Of a DNA stretch of 64,000 nucleotides, positions 23,591 to 35,694 are shown piece after piece. The DNA comes from Muscardinus avellanarius. Lineage: Eukaryota; Chordata; Mammalia; Rodentia; Gliridae. Positions within the stretch are counted from its first letter, which is position 1; the number at the start of each line of letters is the position of its first letter. Both the position numbers and the translations under genes were made by a program. The notes under the pieces were generated by a model. That model saw only the letters and a list, made by a program, of their open reading frames with translations, was not told where the DNA came from and did not search any database. The stretch spans positions 27,994,821 through 28,058,820 of the forward strand of contig OY726563.1 of NCBI GenBank assembly GCA_963383645.1. The letters run 5' to 3'.

Positions 23591-24345
23591 AGCCATGTAA
23601 AATTTTAATTCTAATTAGATAAATCTGTACATAAAATTAATAAGAAAAATTACATGGAAATTCTTACACAGAAAGTACTTTAAATGATATATCACCAGTG
23701 GTAAACTAAGATGAATTTATAAGATTACAATACTTTGAGAATATGATAAATTTATATACAACAAGGAAAATTATATAAGTAACAAATATTTTGACAAAAT
23801 AATCATGAATGAAACATAATAAAGTTCATTTGTTGTCATCATTTTTATGAATTATATGTTTGATCAAATATATAATTGATAATATGAACATCTACATTTA
23901 AACTATAAATCAAAAGATTATATTAGTCTTTGGATAGAAGTTTTATTATAACTCCAAAAATATTTTCCACCATATGCTTATAATATGTATATCTCTAACT
24001 TTTCAAAAGTAAACTCATTATTTTCTCCAGCATTTGTTTCTTTGCCCACATTTTAGAAATATTAATTTATACCTTTGCCATATGCTTGGTAGAATTAAGA
24101 TATAAAGCAGTTTCATAGAGAAATTAGAAGCTAAAATTATTAAGCCAGAGAGTCAAATCTGATAGGTCACTTAAATGTAGTGTCCAATATGGCTATGGAA
24201 AATAAAAGTTTAAATTATTAGGGATTAAAAGTCAGGAATACATAGTAAGCAAAATTTCATGTGAAGAGGGAGAATGATAAGATACATGAATATCAAGAAT
24301 GATTGATTCCTGTGATACAATTTCACAAACTTAAAACTAGTCTGC
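23591..24345. other. AT-rich unique DNA
   Basis: Nothing recognised. Confidence 0.5.
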
Positions 24346-24349
24346 TTCT

Positions 24350-24895
24350 TAAAAAAGTTCACAGCAGCACAATTTATAGTAGCCAAATGATGGAATCAGT
24401 CTATGTGTTTGTTAACAGATGAATGGATCACAAAACTTTAGTGTATATGCACAATAGAATTTCACTCAGCCATAAAGAAGAAAAAATTACACCATTTGAA
24501 GGAAAATAGATTGAACTCAAGAATATTATACTAATCGAGTATAGCAAGTCTCAAAAATGATGTCTATTTTTTCTTATATGTGGAAACTAGAGAGATATTC
24601 GAAAATAAGTGTAATATTAGATAGATGAGCAGAGACTCCAAAGAAATGACTGGGGTGATTAAGAATGTAGGGGATTAGGGAAAGAAAAAGGGGATGGACA
24701 AAGCCATAAGGAATGTTGAAATAATGCTATGAATGTATACAAAATTACCAATTCCAATCTCCAAGACATTATCAAAGAGAGTGAGTATCCTGAGAAACCA
24801 AAGAGAGAACACCAAAAGCCAGGTGCATTGTATTTTTGACACTATATACCCCAATATAATGTAAAATTACAATGCACCAAATTTAAAAAAAGTTT
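24350..24895 (+). mobile_element. L1 3' end remnant
   Basis: Starts in late ORF2 (cacagcagcacaatttatag), includes cactcagccataaagaagaa and ctatttatttcttatatgtgg-like sequence, and ends taatgtaaaattacaatgc then an A-run. ORF2 frame is lost. Confidence 0.88.
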
Positions 24896-24929
24896 TTGTT
24901 TCCAAGAAGAATAAAACAATCTTTTATTT

Positions 24930-25480
24930 AAAAAATTTCTAAGTCCTGTTAATTCTGCCTTCATAATATCTCTCTAATTCATGCCCTTATCCATATTCTT
25001 ACTGTTAACGTTTTACCTCATTTTCTTTTCTTTGATTGCTATAATATTCTCTTAACAAGATTCTGTTTTTGCTTCCAATCTTTCCCCCACCCTAGTACAT
25101 CCTACGAACTGTTAGCAAATTTCGATTTTGTGGCTAATCTCAAAAACTTGCAATGGTTTCCCCCAATTTACAGGAAAGCTATTATAGACTATGAAAGTAA
25201 CCAAAAGCAAATGTTATCTTTTATTGGAAACCAAACATCCTTTACTGCTTTATTCTCATACTCTGCTGACCCAGATTACTCATACCTCAAACATGCCCAA
25301 GAGTATGACATTGCTGTCTGTCCCTTGTCTTACTCCCAATGTAACTATTATATTGTTTCTTAACCATACTTCATAGCAAGCACTGAGTCATATTTATTCT
25401 TATATTTCCATCATAGCTGCGTCTCACTCAGATGGAAGTTCTGCTAATATGGTTCTATCCTAAGTTCTTTGAAAAGTAAG
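24930..25480 (+). mobile_element. Probable LINE-2 remnant
   Basis: Order and wording follow the L2 3' region: aagtcctgttaattctgcc, then tctctctaattcatgccc, then aacttgcaatggtttccccc. Very old; the 77-codon frame at 25130-25363 inside it is not a gene. Confidence 0.55.
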
Positions 25481-26404
25481 ATTTTTACAATGTATGACAG
25501 CTCAGAGAAACATGGTGTCTCGATAATGAGTCTCCATTGAGTAAGTTAAGTTCTAGCCTTATGTTGTATCCAACATCATTCCTAGTACAAACCACATTAA
25601 TAATCAGTTTGTTTTCCAAGAAAATATTATGCATATTTCTGTCAGATCTTATGTAACTCAGTAAGACAGTCATCACCTCCCCTGAGTCCTAATTCTGAAT
25701 ATCAAACTAATTCTAATCTACAGCAGTAAACTTACCAGGACATTTTTAAAAAATAAAACGTAAATAAAAAATAAACTTTGAAATGTCTAAATGTCATTTC
25801 TAAGAATCTTTGATAAATATAAGTTATTATGGGATCACAACAAGCTTCAAAAACCAAAGGATTGGCATGAAGTACAGGTGGAGTTAGTAAAAGAATAATG
25901 CAAATAGCTATCAGACCCAAGAGGCAAGGCTTTTATAGAAACTAAAACTCAGATAGTATTCAATGTGTGTTTAATCATCTTAATACAAACAACATATCAT
26001 AAAAATTAATAAGAAAAGGATTCCAAAAATATTCAAAGCATAGAGACTTGCATTAAAGCAAATACAAGAGCACATACACACAAAGTTTAAGCTGAAAAAA
26101 TTTAAAAACTAATTGTAACTTTAATCTAAAATGGTTTTTGTAAACAAATTCTTGACTAGAAGAAAATGAAAACATCATATTTTATGATGTGCATGCATGA
26201 AGGGTTCAGTATTTTTTTTGTAAATAAGAAATCAATAAGACATTGTCACCAACTGTGATAGATGGTTTGGTCCACAAATAGAGATTCTGTTGTTTTGGCA
26301 TAATTCCAAGTTTCATATTTGAAGTTACTTTGAAAATATATTTGTATAGCCCAGTAAAGCATCAAAGTAAATCAGTTTCGGTAATAACATAGCAATTAAA
26401 AACC
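25481..26404. other. AT-rich unique DNA
   Basis: No gene or clear repeat seen. Confidence 0.5.
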
Positions 26405-26690
26405 TTTCTTTTTAAAAATTTTTATTGGTACATTGTAATCATATATCATAATAAAATTAAGAGTGATAGAGACATACATGCAAATTGCACTTGCTAATGT
26501 CCCCCATTCCCATCCCACTTTCTCCCTGTTCCTCTTTCATGATATTGAGGTTGTTAATTTTTCTTATGTACATACTGTCAATTGAAATATTTCTTTCTTC
26601 ATAACTCCTTCACCTCATACCCTTCACTTCCTGAAGCCCCTTCCATCACTCCAGTGTGGTTACTCCTCCTTTGTCTGGATTCTCTTTTAT
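26405..26690 (-). mobile_element. L1 3' UTR fragment
   Basis: ttggtacattgtaatcatat through cccccattcccatcccac follows the 3' UTR seen at 45.4 kb. ORF2 does not follow directly; a SINE and an LTR remnant lie next. Confidence 0.7.
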
Positions 26691-26691
26691 T

Positions 26692-26899
26692 TATTTTTTT
26701 TGGACAGTGGGGATTGAAACCAGAGGCATTCTACTTCCAACCTACACCCCCAATCCAATTTTATTTCTTATATAGAAAAGAGGGTCTCACAAAGTTGTAG
26801 AGGGCTTCACTAAGTTACTGAGGCTGGCTTCAAATCTGTGATATGCCTGTCTCAGCCTCTCAAATATTAGGATTACAGGCATAAGCCATCACACCCAGT
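26692..26899 (-). mobile_element. B1-ID SINE
   Basis: ID half ggggattgaaaccagaggc; B1 half ggcttcaaatctgtgatatg; ends catcacacccagt. Flanks ggattctcttttatt / ggagtctcttttatat are a diverged target duplication. Confidence 0.88.
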
Positions 26900-27009
26900 T
26901 TGGAGTCTCTTTTATATTACTATTTATGCTTATCTATCTGGACTTTAAACTTTTCTTGAGGAACACAGTCATTGAGGATTTTGTGGTTAGATTACCTAAG
27001 TATGTCACT
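26900..27009. other. Short unique spacer
   Basis: Nothing recognised. Confidence 0.5.
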
Positions 27010-27420
27010 ATTAGGGTTTAGATATGAAATGTCCCCAAAGTTTCATTAATTGAGAGCTTGGTACCCAGGGCAACAATGTTCAGAAGTGAGGCTTTGGGGA
27101 AGTGACTGAATCATGAAGTTTCTAATTTCATCAGTGGATTTATCCATTGATGGACTCATATCTGAGTAGACTATAGGGAGGTGGAGGAAACTGTAAGAGG
27201 TGGGGCCTATTTGAAGAGAGTGTGTCCTTTGGGTATAACCTTGGGGACTATATCTTGTTCCCAGCCACATCATTCATATTCAATCTCTCTCTCTCCTTCC
27301 TGGACAGCTGACCATGTACTAAAACCTCTGAAACTACAAAAAAACCTAAGTTATTCCTCCCTTAAAATTATTTTTTCAGGTCCTGTGCCAATAGGAAAGA
27401 AAGCTGACATAGTCATATAG
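27010..27420 (+). mobile_element. MaLR-type LTR remnant
   Basis: The progression gtttagatatgaaatgtccc, tgactgaatcatgaag, gtggggcctatttgaa, cctctgaaactacaaa and agctgacatagtcata matches mammalian MaLR (ERVL-MaLR) LTRs in order. The 75- and 79-codon frames inside it are by chance. Confidence 0.65.
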
Positions 27421-28255
27421 CTGCATAATCTATGATTAGCTGGCAAAGATTTTCTCCTCTTCTGTAGACTCTTCACTTTATTGATTATTTTATTTGCTTT
27501 GCAGAAACTTTATTTTGATGTTGTATAACTTATTGATTCTTAGTTTTATTTCCTGTGATTGAGGGTCTTATAAATGAAGTTTTTAACAGCATCTATATGC
27601 TGGTCCTATGTTTTCCACTAGTAACTGCAAAGTTTCACCTCAAAAATCTTGGTATTTTTTAGTTTACTTTTATGCAGGGTGAGATACAGGGATCTGAATT
27701 TATAATTCTACCTATGGATATTCAGTTTCCCAGCACAATTTTTTGAAAAGGCTATTTTTCTCCGGTGTATATTTTTACTATTGTCAAAACTAGCTGTCAT
27801 TAAGGATGTAGATTGACCTCTACATCTTTTATTCTGTTCCATTGGTCTATAAATCTGTATTTTGATCAATACCATACTGTTTTCATTACTATACCTCTAT
27901 AGCATAATTTGAAATCAGATATTGTAATGCCTCATGCATGGTACTTATGGCTTAGAATTTCTTTGTCCATTCTGTGTCCTTTTTTTACATAAATTTTAGA
28001 ACTTTTTTCTAGCTCTGTGATGAATAACATTGATGTTTAAAAGAATTTCACTGAATCTATACATTTCTTTTGGTAATATAACAATTTTGATGTTGTTTAT
28101 TTTGCTATCCAAGAACATTAGAGGTCTTCTTATCTTCTAAAGTCTCAGTTTCCTTCTCCAGTGTTTTATAATTCTCATTGTAGAAGTATTTTGCCTCCTT
28201 GTTTAGATTTATTCTTAAGCATTTTATATTTTGATACCTGTACATCATTGTGTAA
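27421..28255 (-). mobile_element. L1 ORF2 remnant
   Basis: Reverse-strand ORF2: landmarks cattggtctataaatctgta (27840), gataccatactgtttt-like near 27870 and gcctccttgtttagatttat near 28195. Neither the C-terminus nor the 5' half is present. Confidence 0.85.
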
Positions 28256-28860
28256 TTCATTGGCTGGGGTTTGTATTGCAGGGGTGGAGGAATATAAATT
28301 TTCCATTTGAGGCCACTCCTTTCAGCTACTGTTAATTTTCCAAATCAAAAAGGCAGTTGTAATCCAACATTCATAGCAGCTGGAGAATGGATGCCCAGTT
28401 AACTACATCTGCTGTAGGCTCTAAAGTAAAAGAAACTTTAGGTCCCTTAAGAAAATGGTACAGTAACTACTGTTTCATAACAAACCAAACCAAAGTTAGT
28501 GGCCCAAAGCAATAATTGAATTATTATTCTCATGAATTGTAAGGGTTAGGAATTCAGACTGAGTGTACTGAGGATGATTTACCTGAGGCTTTAGCTGGAA
28601 AGAAGCAATTGAATCTGGAGTGATTCATGGGCTGGGAATTGAAATTATATGGATTTTTCTTTACTTATATATCTGGTAACTGGACCAAATAATTTGATGG
28701 CTGCACTCAGCTATAACTATCAAGCAGAGCACCAACATGCAGTCTGTTGATGTGAATTGAATCTCTTAAAGAGCATAACAAATGACTTCTGAGATAAAGT
28801 CCTAATCAAGCCTTAAGAGAGTAAACATTTGATACAGATGAAATATTTGTGTTTTTTTTA
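28256..28860. other. Unique DNA with possible old repeat
   Basis: 28440-28760 (aaagttagtggcccaaagc...) resembles an old interspersed repeat that I cannot classify. Nothing else stands out. Confidence 0.35.
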
Positions 28861-28864
28861 ATTC

Positions 28865-29175
28865 ATGTTAAAATTTTAACCCCCAGTATGATGGTATTAG
28901 GGAGTGGAGCTTCTGATAATTTATGCCCTTATGATTAGTATTAACACTCTTATAAAGAGAACTCCCTTACCTATTCCACCAGGTATAGAAACAGTGAGAA
29001 GACAGATTTTTGTAAACCAGGAAGCAGGTCCTCACTAAAATCTTAACCTACTGGTACCTTGAACTTGGATTTTGAAGCCTCCAGAACTGAGGTAAATGCA
29101 TATTTGTTGTTCATAATTCCTCTCCTCTCAGTCTGTTATATTGATATAGCAGCCAAAATGAATTGACTATTCTAA
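28865..29175 (+). mobile_element. MLT1-like MaLR LTR remnant
   Basis: Landmarks in order: tattagggagtggagcttc, aacactcttataaagaga, aaccaggaagcaggtcctc, gaagcctccagaactgag, gatatagcagccaaaat. This is the MLT1 layout. Confidence 0.75.
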
Positions 29176-29404
29176 ACTTGATGTTATTTTCTAGTCTAGC
29201 CTAGAAACTCACATAATATTACTTCTGTTATATATTATTGATCTATCAATCAGAAGCACACCCAAATTCAATAGAAAAATATCTAATCTTCAGTAAGAAT
29301 TATGCCAAAAATATTTTTGCCTTTAAAAAAGAATAAGTAAAAGGAAGGTGAATTTAAAATGACATTATTGAGACTGGCAGATGGACAGGTGGTGGGGAGT
29401 TTAC
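29176..29404. other. Unique spacer
   Basis: Nothing recognised. Confidence 0.5.
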
Positions 29405-29605
29405 TACAAATTTAAATATCCATTTATGGCTGAGTAAAATTTCATTGTGTCTATGTACTAATATTTTGTCATCCACTCGTCTGTTGACAGACACCTAAGC
29501 TGGTTTTATAATTTGGCTCTTGTAAATTGTGCTGCTATGAAATGGATATGCAAGTATTACTATAATACTATGATTTCAAATCCTTTGGAAAGACAAAACA
29601 ATTTT
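29405..29605 (-). mobile_element. L1 ORF2 C-terminal fragment
   Basis: ttatggctgagtaaaatttc, catccactcgtctgttgac and attgtgctgctatgaaatgg match the end of ORF2 on the reverse strand. Confidence 0.82.
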
Positions 29606-30046
29606 TCCATGGATCTCACTGGAAAGATTTAATAGGACAGTAGTAGCATTAGGAACTAAAGAGTAAAGGCATTTATAAGTCAGGAGTCACATTTAGTAAG
29701 AGAATAATGTGCCACTGAAGACTGAAATGTAGCTATGAGCCAAAAATGTAGTCTCAATTCAAAACAAGTAGACCCTCATAAGTGATCCTATTTTTTATAG
29801 TGCCTAATATTGTTATTTTTGCCTCTCCAACAGGAAATGTTGGCATTTTCTAGAGATATTTTTGGTTGTCAGAACTTAGCGTGGTAGCAAGTAGAGGCCA
29901 GTGATGCTATTAAACCTTCTATAATACACAGGAAAGCCCCTTAGTGATTTTGAGATTAAGAAACCATGTTGCATTTAGCCTCTGTAATCCATAACTTTTT
30001 CTTTTCTTCCTTCCTTTTCTTCTTTTTCATTTCTCTCTCCCAGCTT
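29606..30046. other. Unique DNA
   Basis: No repeat or gene recognised; a C/T-rich tract lies near 30000-30040. Confidence 0.5.
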
Positions 30047-30129
30047 TTGCTACTTGGCATGGTACCCAGGGACTTATGCATACTATCTAAGTGTCCTATT
30101 ATTACTGAACTATACTCATAAGCCCTAGG
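30047..30129 (-). mobile_element. Degenerate ID element
   Basis: Read on the reverse strand: agggcttatgagtatagttc ... cataagtccctgggtacc, the layout of a tRNA-Ala-derived ID element without a B1 half. Heavily diverged. Confidence 0.5.
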
Positions 30130-31468
30130 CCTTATTACTCTAAGTCCCTGGCAGATATTTTTATCAATATTTATATGATCATTGATCAATGATGAGGAAG
30201 AAAATATAAAAAGAAATACACACTAGTATCAACTTCAAATTAGACATGATGGTAACTAGAAATTCATAGAATTGATGAGGAAAGGCAGATTGTGAAATAT
30301 GAAATTGAGACAGAGTCATTAATGGACAGAAAACTATTATACTATTATAAAGATATGTAATAAAATAGTAGATCAAAAGAAACAAGAGGACATGGACAAT
30401 GAATCATTATAATAGTGAATGAAATTAAAGGAGCTTGTGGAAGGAGAGGGATAGCACTGAGACATTAAATGATACATATAAATTGGAACAAATAAAAGAG
30501 AAGACTCCAATTGTGGGTCTGTGTATAAAACTACTTCATTGCTGAGCATGTAAAAATGAAGCTATTTGTTAATCTTATTTTAGATAATACAAATAGTTCT
30601 ATTTAAAGGATAAATATTAGTATTTTTGAGAGTGGTAATTATCAAACTAAATGAAGAGACCCAGTTTTTCAATTGTTTCAGTATCTTTTTACTGATATAC
30701 ATATATACACAACACACACACATATGCATGTTTCATCCAACTGTGCTGTCAAAGGCTGTATAAATAATGCTACAAATTACAAAATAATAGTTAAATATGC
30801 ATTAATCAAAAGAATCATTTAAAATTTGAACTGATTGCTATGACTGAGCAATTAGTAACAGACAGGTATAAGAGGAAAATATTAACAATAAAAGACAAAG
30901 ATCTAAGCCATTACTTAACCTCACCCTAATATTCTGAAGAAAGCAAAAATTGGCTCAGAAATGTCCAAACTTTCCAATCTTTCTGAAAAGCTCAGAATTT
31001 TCAGAATTTCATAAAGTTTTTATAATGAATTCTTTAAATACATATGTCACAGTTTCATTTTAGTTTTTATATTTGGGTGGTTATCTTTTCAGCTTAAAAT
31101 GCTGTGCTTTCTAGTATACACATACACACACATACACATAAACATGCACATGCACACACACATGCACACAGTCTTAGTAGAAGTAATATTGCTATTACAC
31201 ATATTCCCTTAAATGCATACAACTAATTAATCTATACTATTCAGCTACCTATAAAATATATAAATCATAGGAAATAGGGTTGCACCAAAACTAGATTTAT
31301 TCTATCTGATTGAAGTAACTAACACCAAAATTAGTACAAGTAATATATAAATATATAATTCCAGCTATGGTCACCCTTTTATTTCAGTTCACATGTCTCT
31401 AAAAGAGGCTTTCTCACCTTGATTGTTTTACTCTCACTTTCATTTCAACAAAAGCCTGTTTCTGAGCA
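30130..31468. other. AT-rich unique DNA
   Basis: Contains short CA-rich tracts (30700-30730 and 31115-31175). No gene seen. Confidence 0.5.
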
Positions 31469-31548
31469 GGGGTTGGAGGTAGGTTATTTCAGTGGTAAAG
31501 AGCATATTTTATATGTATGAGACCCTGGGATCTATCTTCAAGACTAAA
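31469..31548 (+). mobile_element. ID element
   Basis: ggggttggaggtaggttatt, agtggtaaagagcat and gagaccctgggatctat follow the classic ID/BC1-like layout with degenerate A and B boxes. No B1 half precedes it, unlike most SINEs here. Confidence 0.7.
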
Positions 31549-31590
31549 AGAAAATACTTTATATGCATGCATATATTTGTTTATATAGCA

Positions 31591-31593
<3 letters not shown>

Positions 31594-31638
<45 letters not shown>
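31594..31638. repeat. (AT)n microsatellite
   Basis: About 22 uninterrupted AT units. Confidence 0.97.
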
Positions 31639-31640
<2 letters not shown>

Positions 31641-31649
31641 CTAGTAATT

Positions 31650-32166
31650 CCATCACTACTCTGTTTACTCAGGATTGAAACTCAAAATCCCTCTTTAACT
31701 CATCTTATATGTTATAGTGCTTTGTAAACTTGAAACTCTATAAACATATCTTATATCGATATAGAACAAACTGATATGGACTTTGTCATTTTTTTCTTTT
31801 AATATCTTTTGGATTTGTTGCTTTTGTTTTATTTTCTCTGACTCTATCAAAGTATGCGTATATATCACTTTAGCTAAAGTTAATAAACCTCTCAATAGGC
31901 TTCCTTGTCTCTGGTCTCCACTAAGCCATTTCTTTCTACACATTGATTAAAAAATAATCCTCCTGAAACATCTATAAAGCATACTTAACCCTGTGTTTAA
32001 AGTCCTCCTTATTCTGACTTTAATCTAGGTTTTCAAAATCATCTCCCAATATGATTTTTCTAGATGTTTGCTGCCTATTATTTTGTCATTTAAAGAATTC
32101 CAAATGACACCTTTGCTTATTTTAACTTTCCTTCTGAAATTACCTTTTTTCTCTATATGTAAGCAA
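31650..32166 (+). mobile_element. Possible old LINE-2 remnant
   Basis: Weak resemblance (tcctcctgaaacatctataa..., taaagtcctccttattctga) to the same L2 region as at 24.9 kb. Hosts the solo LTR at its right edge. Low certainty. Confidence 0.3.
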
Positions 32167-32172
32167 ACCTTA
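32167..32172. repeat. Target duplication, left copy
   Basis: acctta, identical to 32623-32628 on the other side of the solo LTR. Confidence 0.85.
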
Positions 32173-32622
32173 TGTCGGGAATCCAGCCTGACAGCTGGCG
32201 GGGCTTGGAGAGATGATGAGTACCGACGACTCGAACACAAACCCACGAGCCGGGAGTCAAGTCAAGCAAGATCTTATTTATCTCTCTTCAAGCAATCATA
32301 TATATAGCACCAAACCATGAGGGGAATTCCCATGCGAAATAGCCTAGCCTATCTGGGATAAAGATCACTAGCACGTAGCTCACAGCCAATCCCAGGCCAG
32401 TACATGAGCCATTCATGTGTGCGGCACCTCCTTTAAAGGGAAAACTGCTCGGTCTCCCCACTCATAATGAATGGGGAAACCACGCCTTCGTAGCTTCCTC
32501 CAGGCGCCATCTTTGCCTCTTTTCTGCTGAATCACTTTACTTAAAGTTTTGCCTTAGGCTGTAGGTCGCTCAGGCCGAGGAAGGCTGCATCTCCTTAGGT
32601 GCTGTATGAACACACCCCATCA
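32173..32622 (-). mobile_element. Solo LTR of an endogenous retrovirus
   Basis: 450 bases. On the reverse strand it starts tgatggggtgtgttcatac and ends gctggattcccgaca, giving TG...CA ends, flanked by a perfect 6-bp duplication (acctta). A TATA-like run (32298-32306) lies upstream of gagataaataagatctt, a possible variant polyadenylation site. G+C and CpG content are far above the surroundings. The 6-bp duplication and general layout suggest an ERVK/IAP-like element, but no internal region remains. It probably arose by recombination between two LTRs. The open frames crossing it are not genes. Confidence 0.88.
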
Positions 32623-32628
32623 ACCTTA
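32623..32628. repeat. Target duplication, right copy
   Basis: acctta; see 32167-32172. Confidence 0.85.
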
Positions 32629-32844
32629 CTCCTCCATGGAAGTCTCATGCTTACCCTACCAATAATACTGTACCAGTCAGGTCAGTTAACATTCACATGG
32701 TGAAGCAATTCAGTCTACTTAATTGATGATAATTATGAAAGTTTCATAAAGATTCACAAGAAGTATATAACTGAAATAGTGGTCCTAGAATTAATATTTA
32801 AATGAGTTAGAATCATTAATATGATACACTGTATTATGGGCTGA
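32629..32844. other. Unique spacer
   Basis: No repeat or gene recognised. Confidence 0.45.
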
Positions 32845-33260
32845 ATATAGGATGTTACCTGAAGAGTTCATGTATTAATACTCAGAGTTGATATAATGAA
32901 CTCAGGAGGGTTTTAATGTCAATAGTGGATAAATCTATTGAGATGGATTTACTGGACAGTAACCTAGGAAGGTTGAGTGTGACTTGAGGGGTGGGTCCCA
33001 GAGCATGTGGCCCTATAGACTGTGTTTATGACTTTGAATACCTACCTTTTTTTCCCTCCTGTTTCTAGCCTCTATGATAACAGAGCACCTCTGTTCATCT
33101 ATCTCTTTGCCTCCCACCACTATTCCCTGAGCTTCATTGATGAACTCAACCTCATGTGGACTGAAGCCTTGAAATCTCCAGAACTGTGAGCAAATAAGTC
33201 TTTTTTCTTCTAAGTTGTGCGTAGTCAGGCTTCTTGGGCCACAGCAGTGGGAATTCTGGG
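32845..33260 (+). mobile_element. MaLR-like LTR remnant
   Basis: Layout like 27010-27420: aggatgttacctgaagagtt, gtggataaatctattgagat, ggggtgggtcccagagcatg, ctccagaactgtgagcaaa, ccacagcagtggg. The 106-codon reverse frame (33013-33333) is antisense to it. Confidence 0.6.
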
Positions 33261-34239
33261 TGAAACACATTACGCTGCAAAATGTAAACAAATTGATAGA
33301 AAGATGTAAAATATAAATTATAGGCCAATTCAAGTTATAGCTACAATGCTATTTTGATTGGTTCATTAAAGACATAGTTATAGACATTAAGACTGTCAAA
33401 AGTAGCCAAAGAAAAGGAGAAGTTATCAAGTAAAATCAAAGACAATTTTCATGAAAGTGGTTTTTGAAGAAAATATACTCATTTTATTATTCAGTTTAGA
33501 GTTGGATTTTTGCCCATAGCTTCTATTGTTAAAATAAATCTAATTTACCAGTTCATCCTTCTGATTATTCTTAAATATTTTCCATAGATCAATGCTAGTA
33601 TCAATAGCTAGAAGAATCATAAGACGGAATAAGATTTCTTGTTTAGGTAGAGTCAATATTTAATTTACATGAGAGAAAGAGGAACAGAGTACATTTAATA
33701 TCCCCCAACCCTCTTCAATAATTAATGAACATTTATATATATACTTCTTTGGACAATAGCTTGAGGCTACAGTATTTATCTGGATATAATTTGTGAATTA
33801 CAGAAATTTACCATATAAAATATGAAATACTGATCATAAAATACATTTCTATTACATTAAAATTAGAGACAAGTTCTGCTTAGAAATAATTTCAAGAAAA
33901 GTTTATTTAATATTTTATTTTTCCTCATTGGAAAGCAGTCAGATATGCATCCACCTCAGAAAGCATGTTTGCAATAAAATTTAATGAATGTTGCAAAGCT
34001 ATACATTTATTTTCTAAAAGGAAAAGGTTAAAGGAAGGTGCACTAAGACCAACTCTTAATTATTCTCCTATCATTTATACTTTTAGACATTTTGGTGGTT
34101 TTTCTAATATTCTAAAACATATTCATAATATTTAAGAAATATTTAATAATACCTTCATTATAAGATGCAAGTATAACTTGCTTATTTTCTCTTTTCCACT
34201 CTCTCCTCCCAATATTTAAATTTTTAATTAGGCTTTAAT
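33261..34239. other. AT-rich unique DNA
   Basis: No gene or clear repeat seen. Confidence 0.5.
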
Positions 34240-34640
34240 TTTTAGAAGTTTCATATTTATAAAAAATGATAATATGGAATACAATGATTCCAAACCCCAC
34301 ATTCAGTTTTCCCCATTATTAACACTTTATCTTTGTATGGCACCTTTGTTATAATAAACCAACATTTATACATCTACACTAACAAGTCTTTATTCAGACA
34401 TCCTTGGTCTTTACATAATGCTCTTTCCCTATTTCATAATCTCATCTAGGATATCATATCACAATTAGTTATAGTGTATATCTAGGCTACAGTTGTGATA
34501 GTTTCTTTCAGACTTTTCTCATTTCTTTGATTTATCAAGTTTTGAGTTTTACTGGACAAATATTTTCTAGGATGCCTCACCCACTATTGAAACTTTTCTG
34601 ATGTTTTTCTTAAGATTTAACTGCTTCTTTGAGTTGTATG
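34240..34640 (-). mobile_element. Probable very old L1 3' end
   Basis: ttccccattattaacacttt, tataataaaccaacattta and ttctgatgtttttcttaaga resemble the 3' UTR of ancient L1 (L1ME type) on the reverse strand. Confidence 0.45.
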
Positions 34641-34699
34641 AATGTGATAGTTAATTTTATTTGTCCATTTTTCTGGGATACAAAATGCCCAATTGATTG

Positions 34700-34873
34700 A
34701 GTTTGTTTTTCTGTTTTTGTTTTTGTGGTACTGGGGATGGAACCCAGGGGCCTTCTACTTCCGAGCTACACTCCCAGAACTATTTTATACTTTATTTGGA
34801 AACAGGGTCTCTTTAACAAGCCGAGTCTGCTTCGAACCTGCACGATCCTCCTGTCTCAGCCTCCCAAGCGCAG
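34700..34873 (-). mobile_element. B1-ID SINE, 5'-truncated
   Basis: ID half ctggggatggaacccaggg, B1 half ggtctctttaacaagccgag, stopping at cccaagcg before the normal B1 start. The 11-bp duplication ccaattgattg (34689-34699 and 34874-34884) proves the truncation happened at insertion. Confidence 0.93.
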
Positions 34874-34884
34874 CCAATTGATTG

Positions 34885-35270
34885 TTTTATAAGTTCTTCC
34901 TTTCCCCTCCATACCACCCACTCCCAATCCACTCCCACTATTCTCAGTCTCTTTATTTATCTGAACTCCCTTTTTTCATTTTCTCTCTAATTTCCATATA
35001 TGAGAGAAAATTTATGAATATATAAAATTATGTGAGGATATCTCTAAAACATTTCTGAAATTCATAAACCCAAAATACCTTGCATTGTTCTTGCATACAA
35101 GAATCCATCATAATACAGTTGTCACTATGGCCTAAATCACAAATTATATTCATTTGCAACAAACATAATATGTTTTAACCAGAACCCTACACTTACAAAC
35201 AATAATAAAAGAAAGACTCCAAAACAAAAGTGTCAGAATGTGCATATGATTATAACCCTCCTTAGGTGAG
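34885..35270. other. Unique DNA
   Basis: No gene or clear repeat seen. Confidence 0.5.
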
Positions 35271-35276
35271 ATATAT

Positions 35277-35447
35277 TTATTTATTTATTTATTTTGTGTG
35301 TGTGTGGTACTGGGGTTCCTTGAAGCCCTTCTACCTCTGGGCTACACTCCCAGACCTATTTTTTTTTATAATTTTATTTGGAAACAGGGTCTCTTAAAAG
35401 CCAGCGCGGGGGATTACAAGCATGCACCACCACCACGCCCAGCGCCT
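35277..35447 (-). mobile_element. B1-ID SINE with internal deletion
   Basis: (TTTA)n plus GT tail, ID half ttccttgaagcccttctacc, then B1 jumps from taaaagccagcgcg to ggggattacaagcatgc, losing about 45 bases of the B1 middle. Flanks taggtgagat at both sides. Confidence 0.9.
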
Positions 35448-35694
35448 TCATAGGTGAGATTTAAATAATTAACAAACTGAGAAAATGTTTGAAAAATAAA
35501 TGACTGAAAAATATTACATAACTAATAGATGCATCTAGAAATTGAGGAGTAAATGAGAAATTTTTTATTAAAATATTAAATAACCTTAACAGAAATTTTT
35601 CAGAAATAAAAACACAAATGCTCCTTAACCAAATGAAAAGATGCATAAAATTTCTTACAAAAAAACTAAATTAAAACTATACAGAGGTATTATT
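35448..35694. other. AT-rich unique DNA
   Basis: Nothing recognised. Confidence 0.5.

Noticed and set aside
31469..31548. Possible tRNA gene
   Set aside because: The tRNA-like sequence is an ID element; box B and the acceptor pairing are not intact.
33013..33333. 106-codon reverse-strand frame
   Set aside because: Antisense to a MaLR-like LTR remnant, no recognisable domain.
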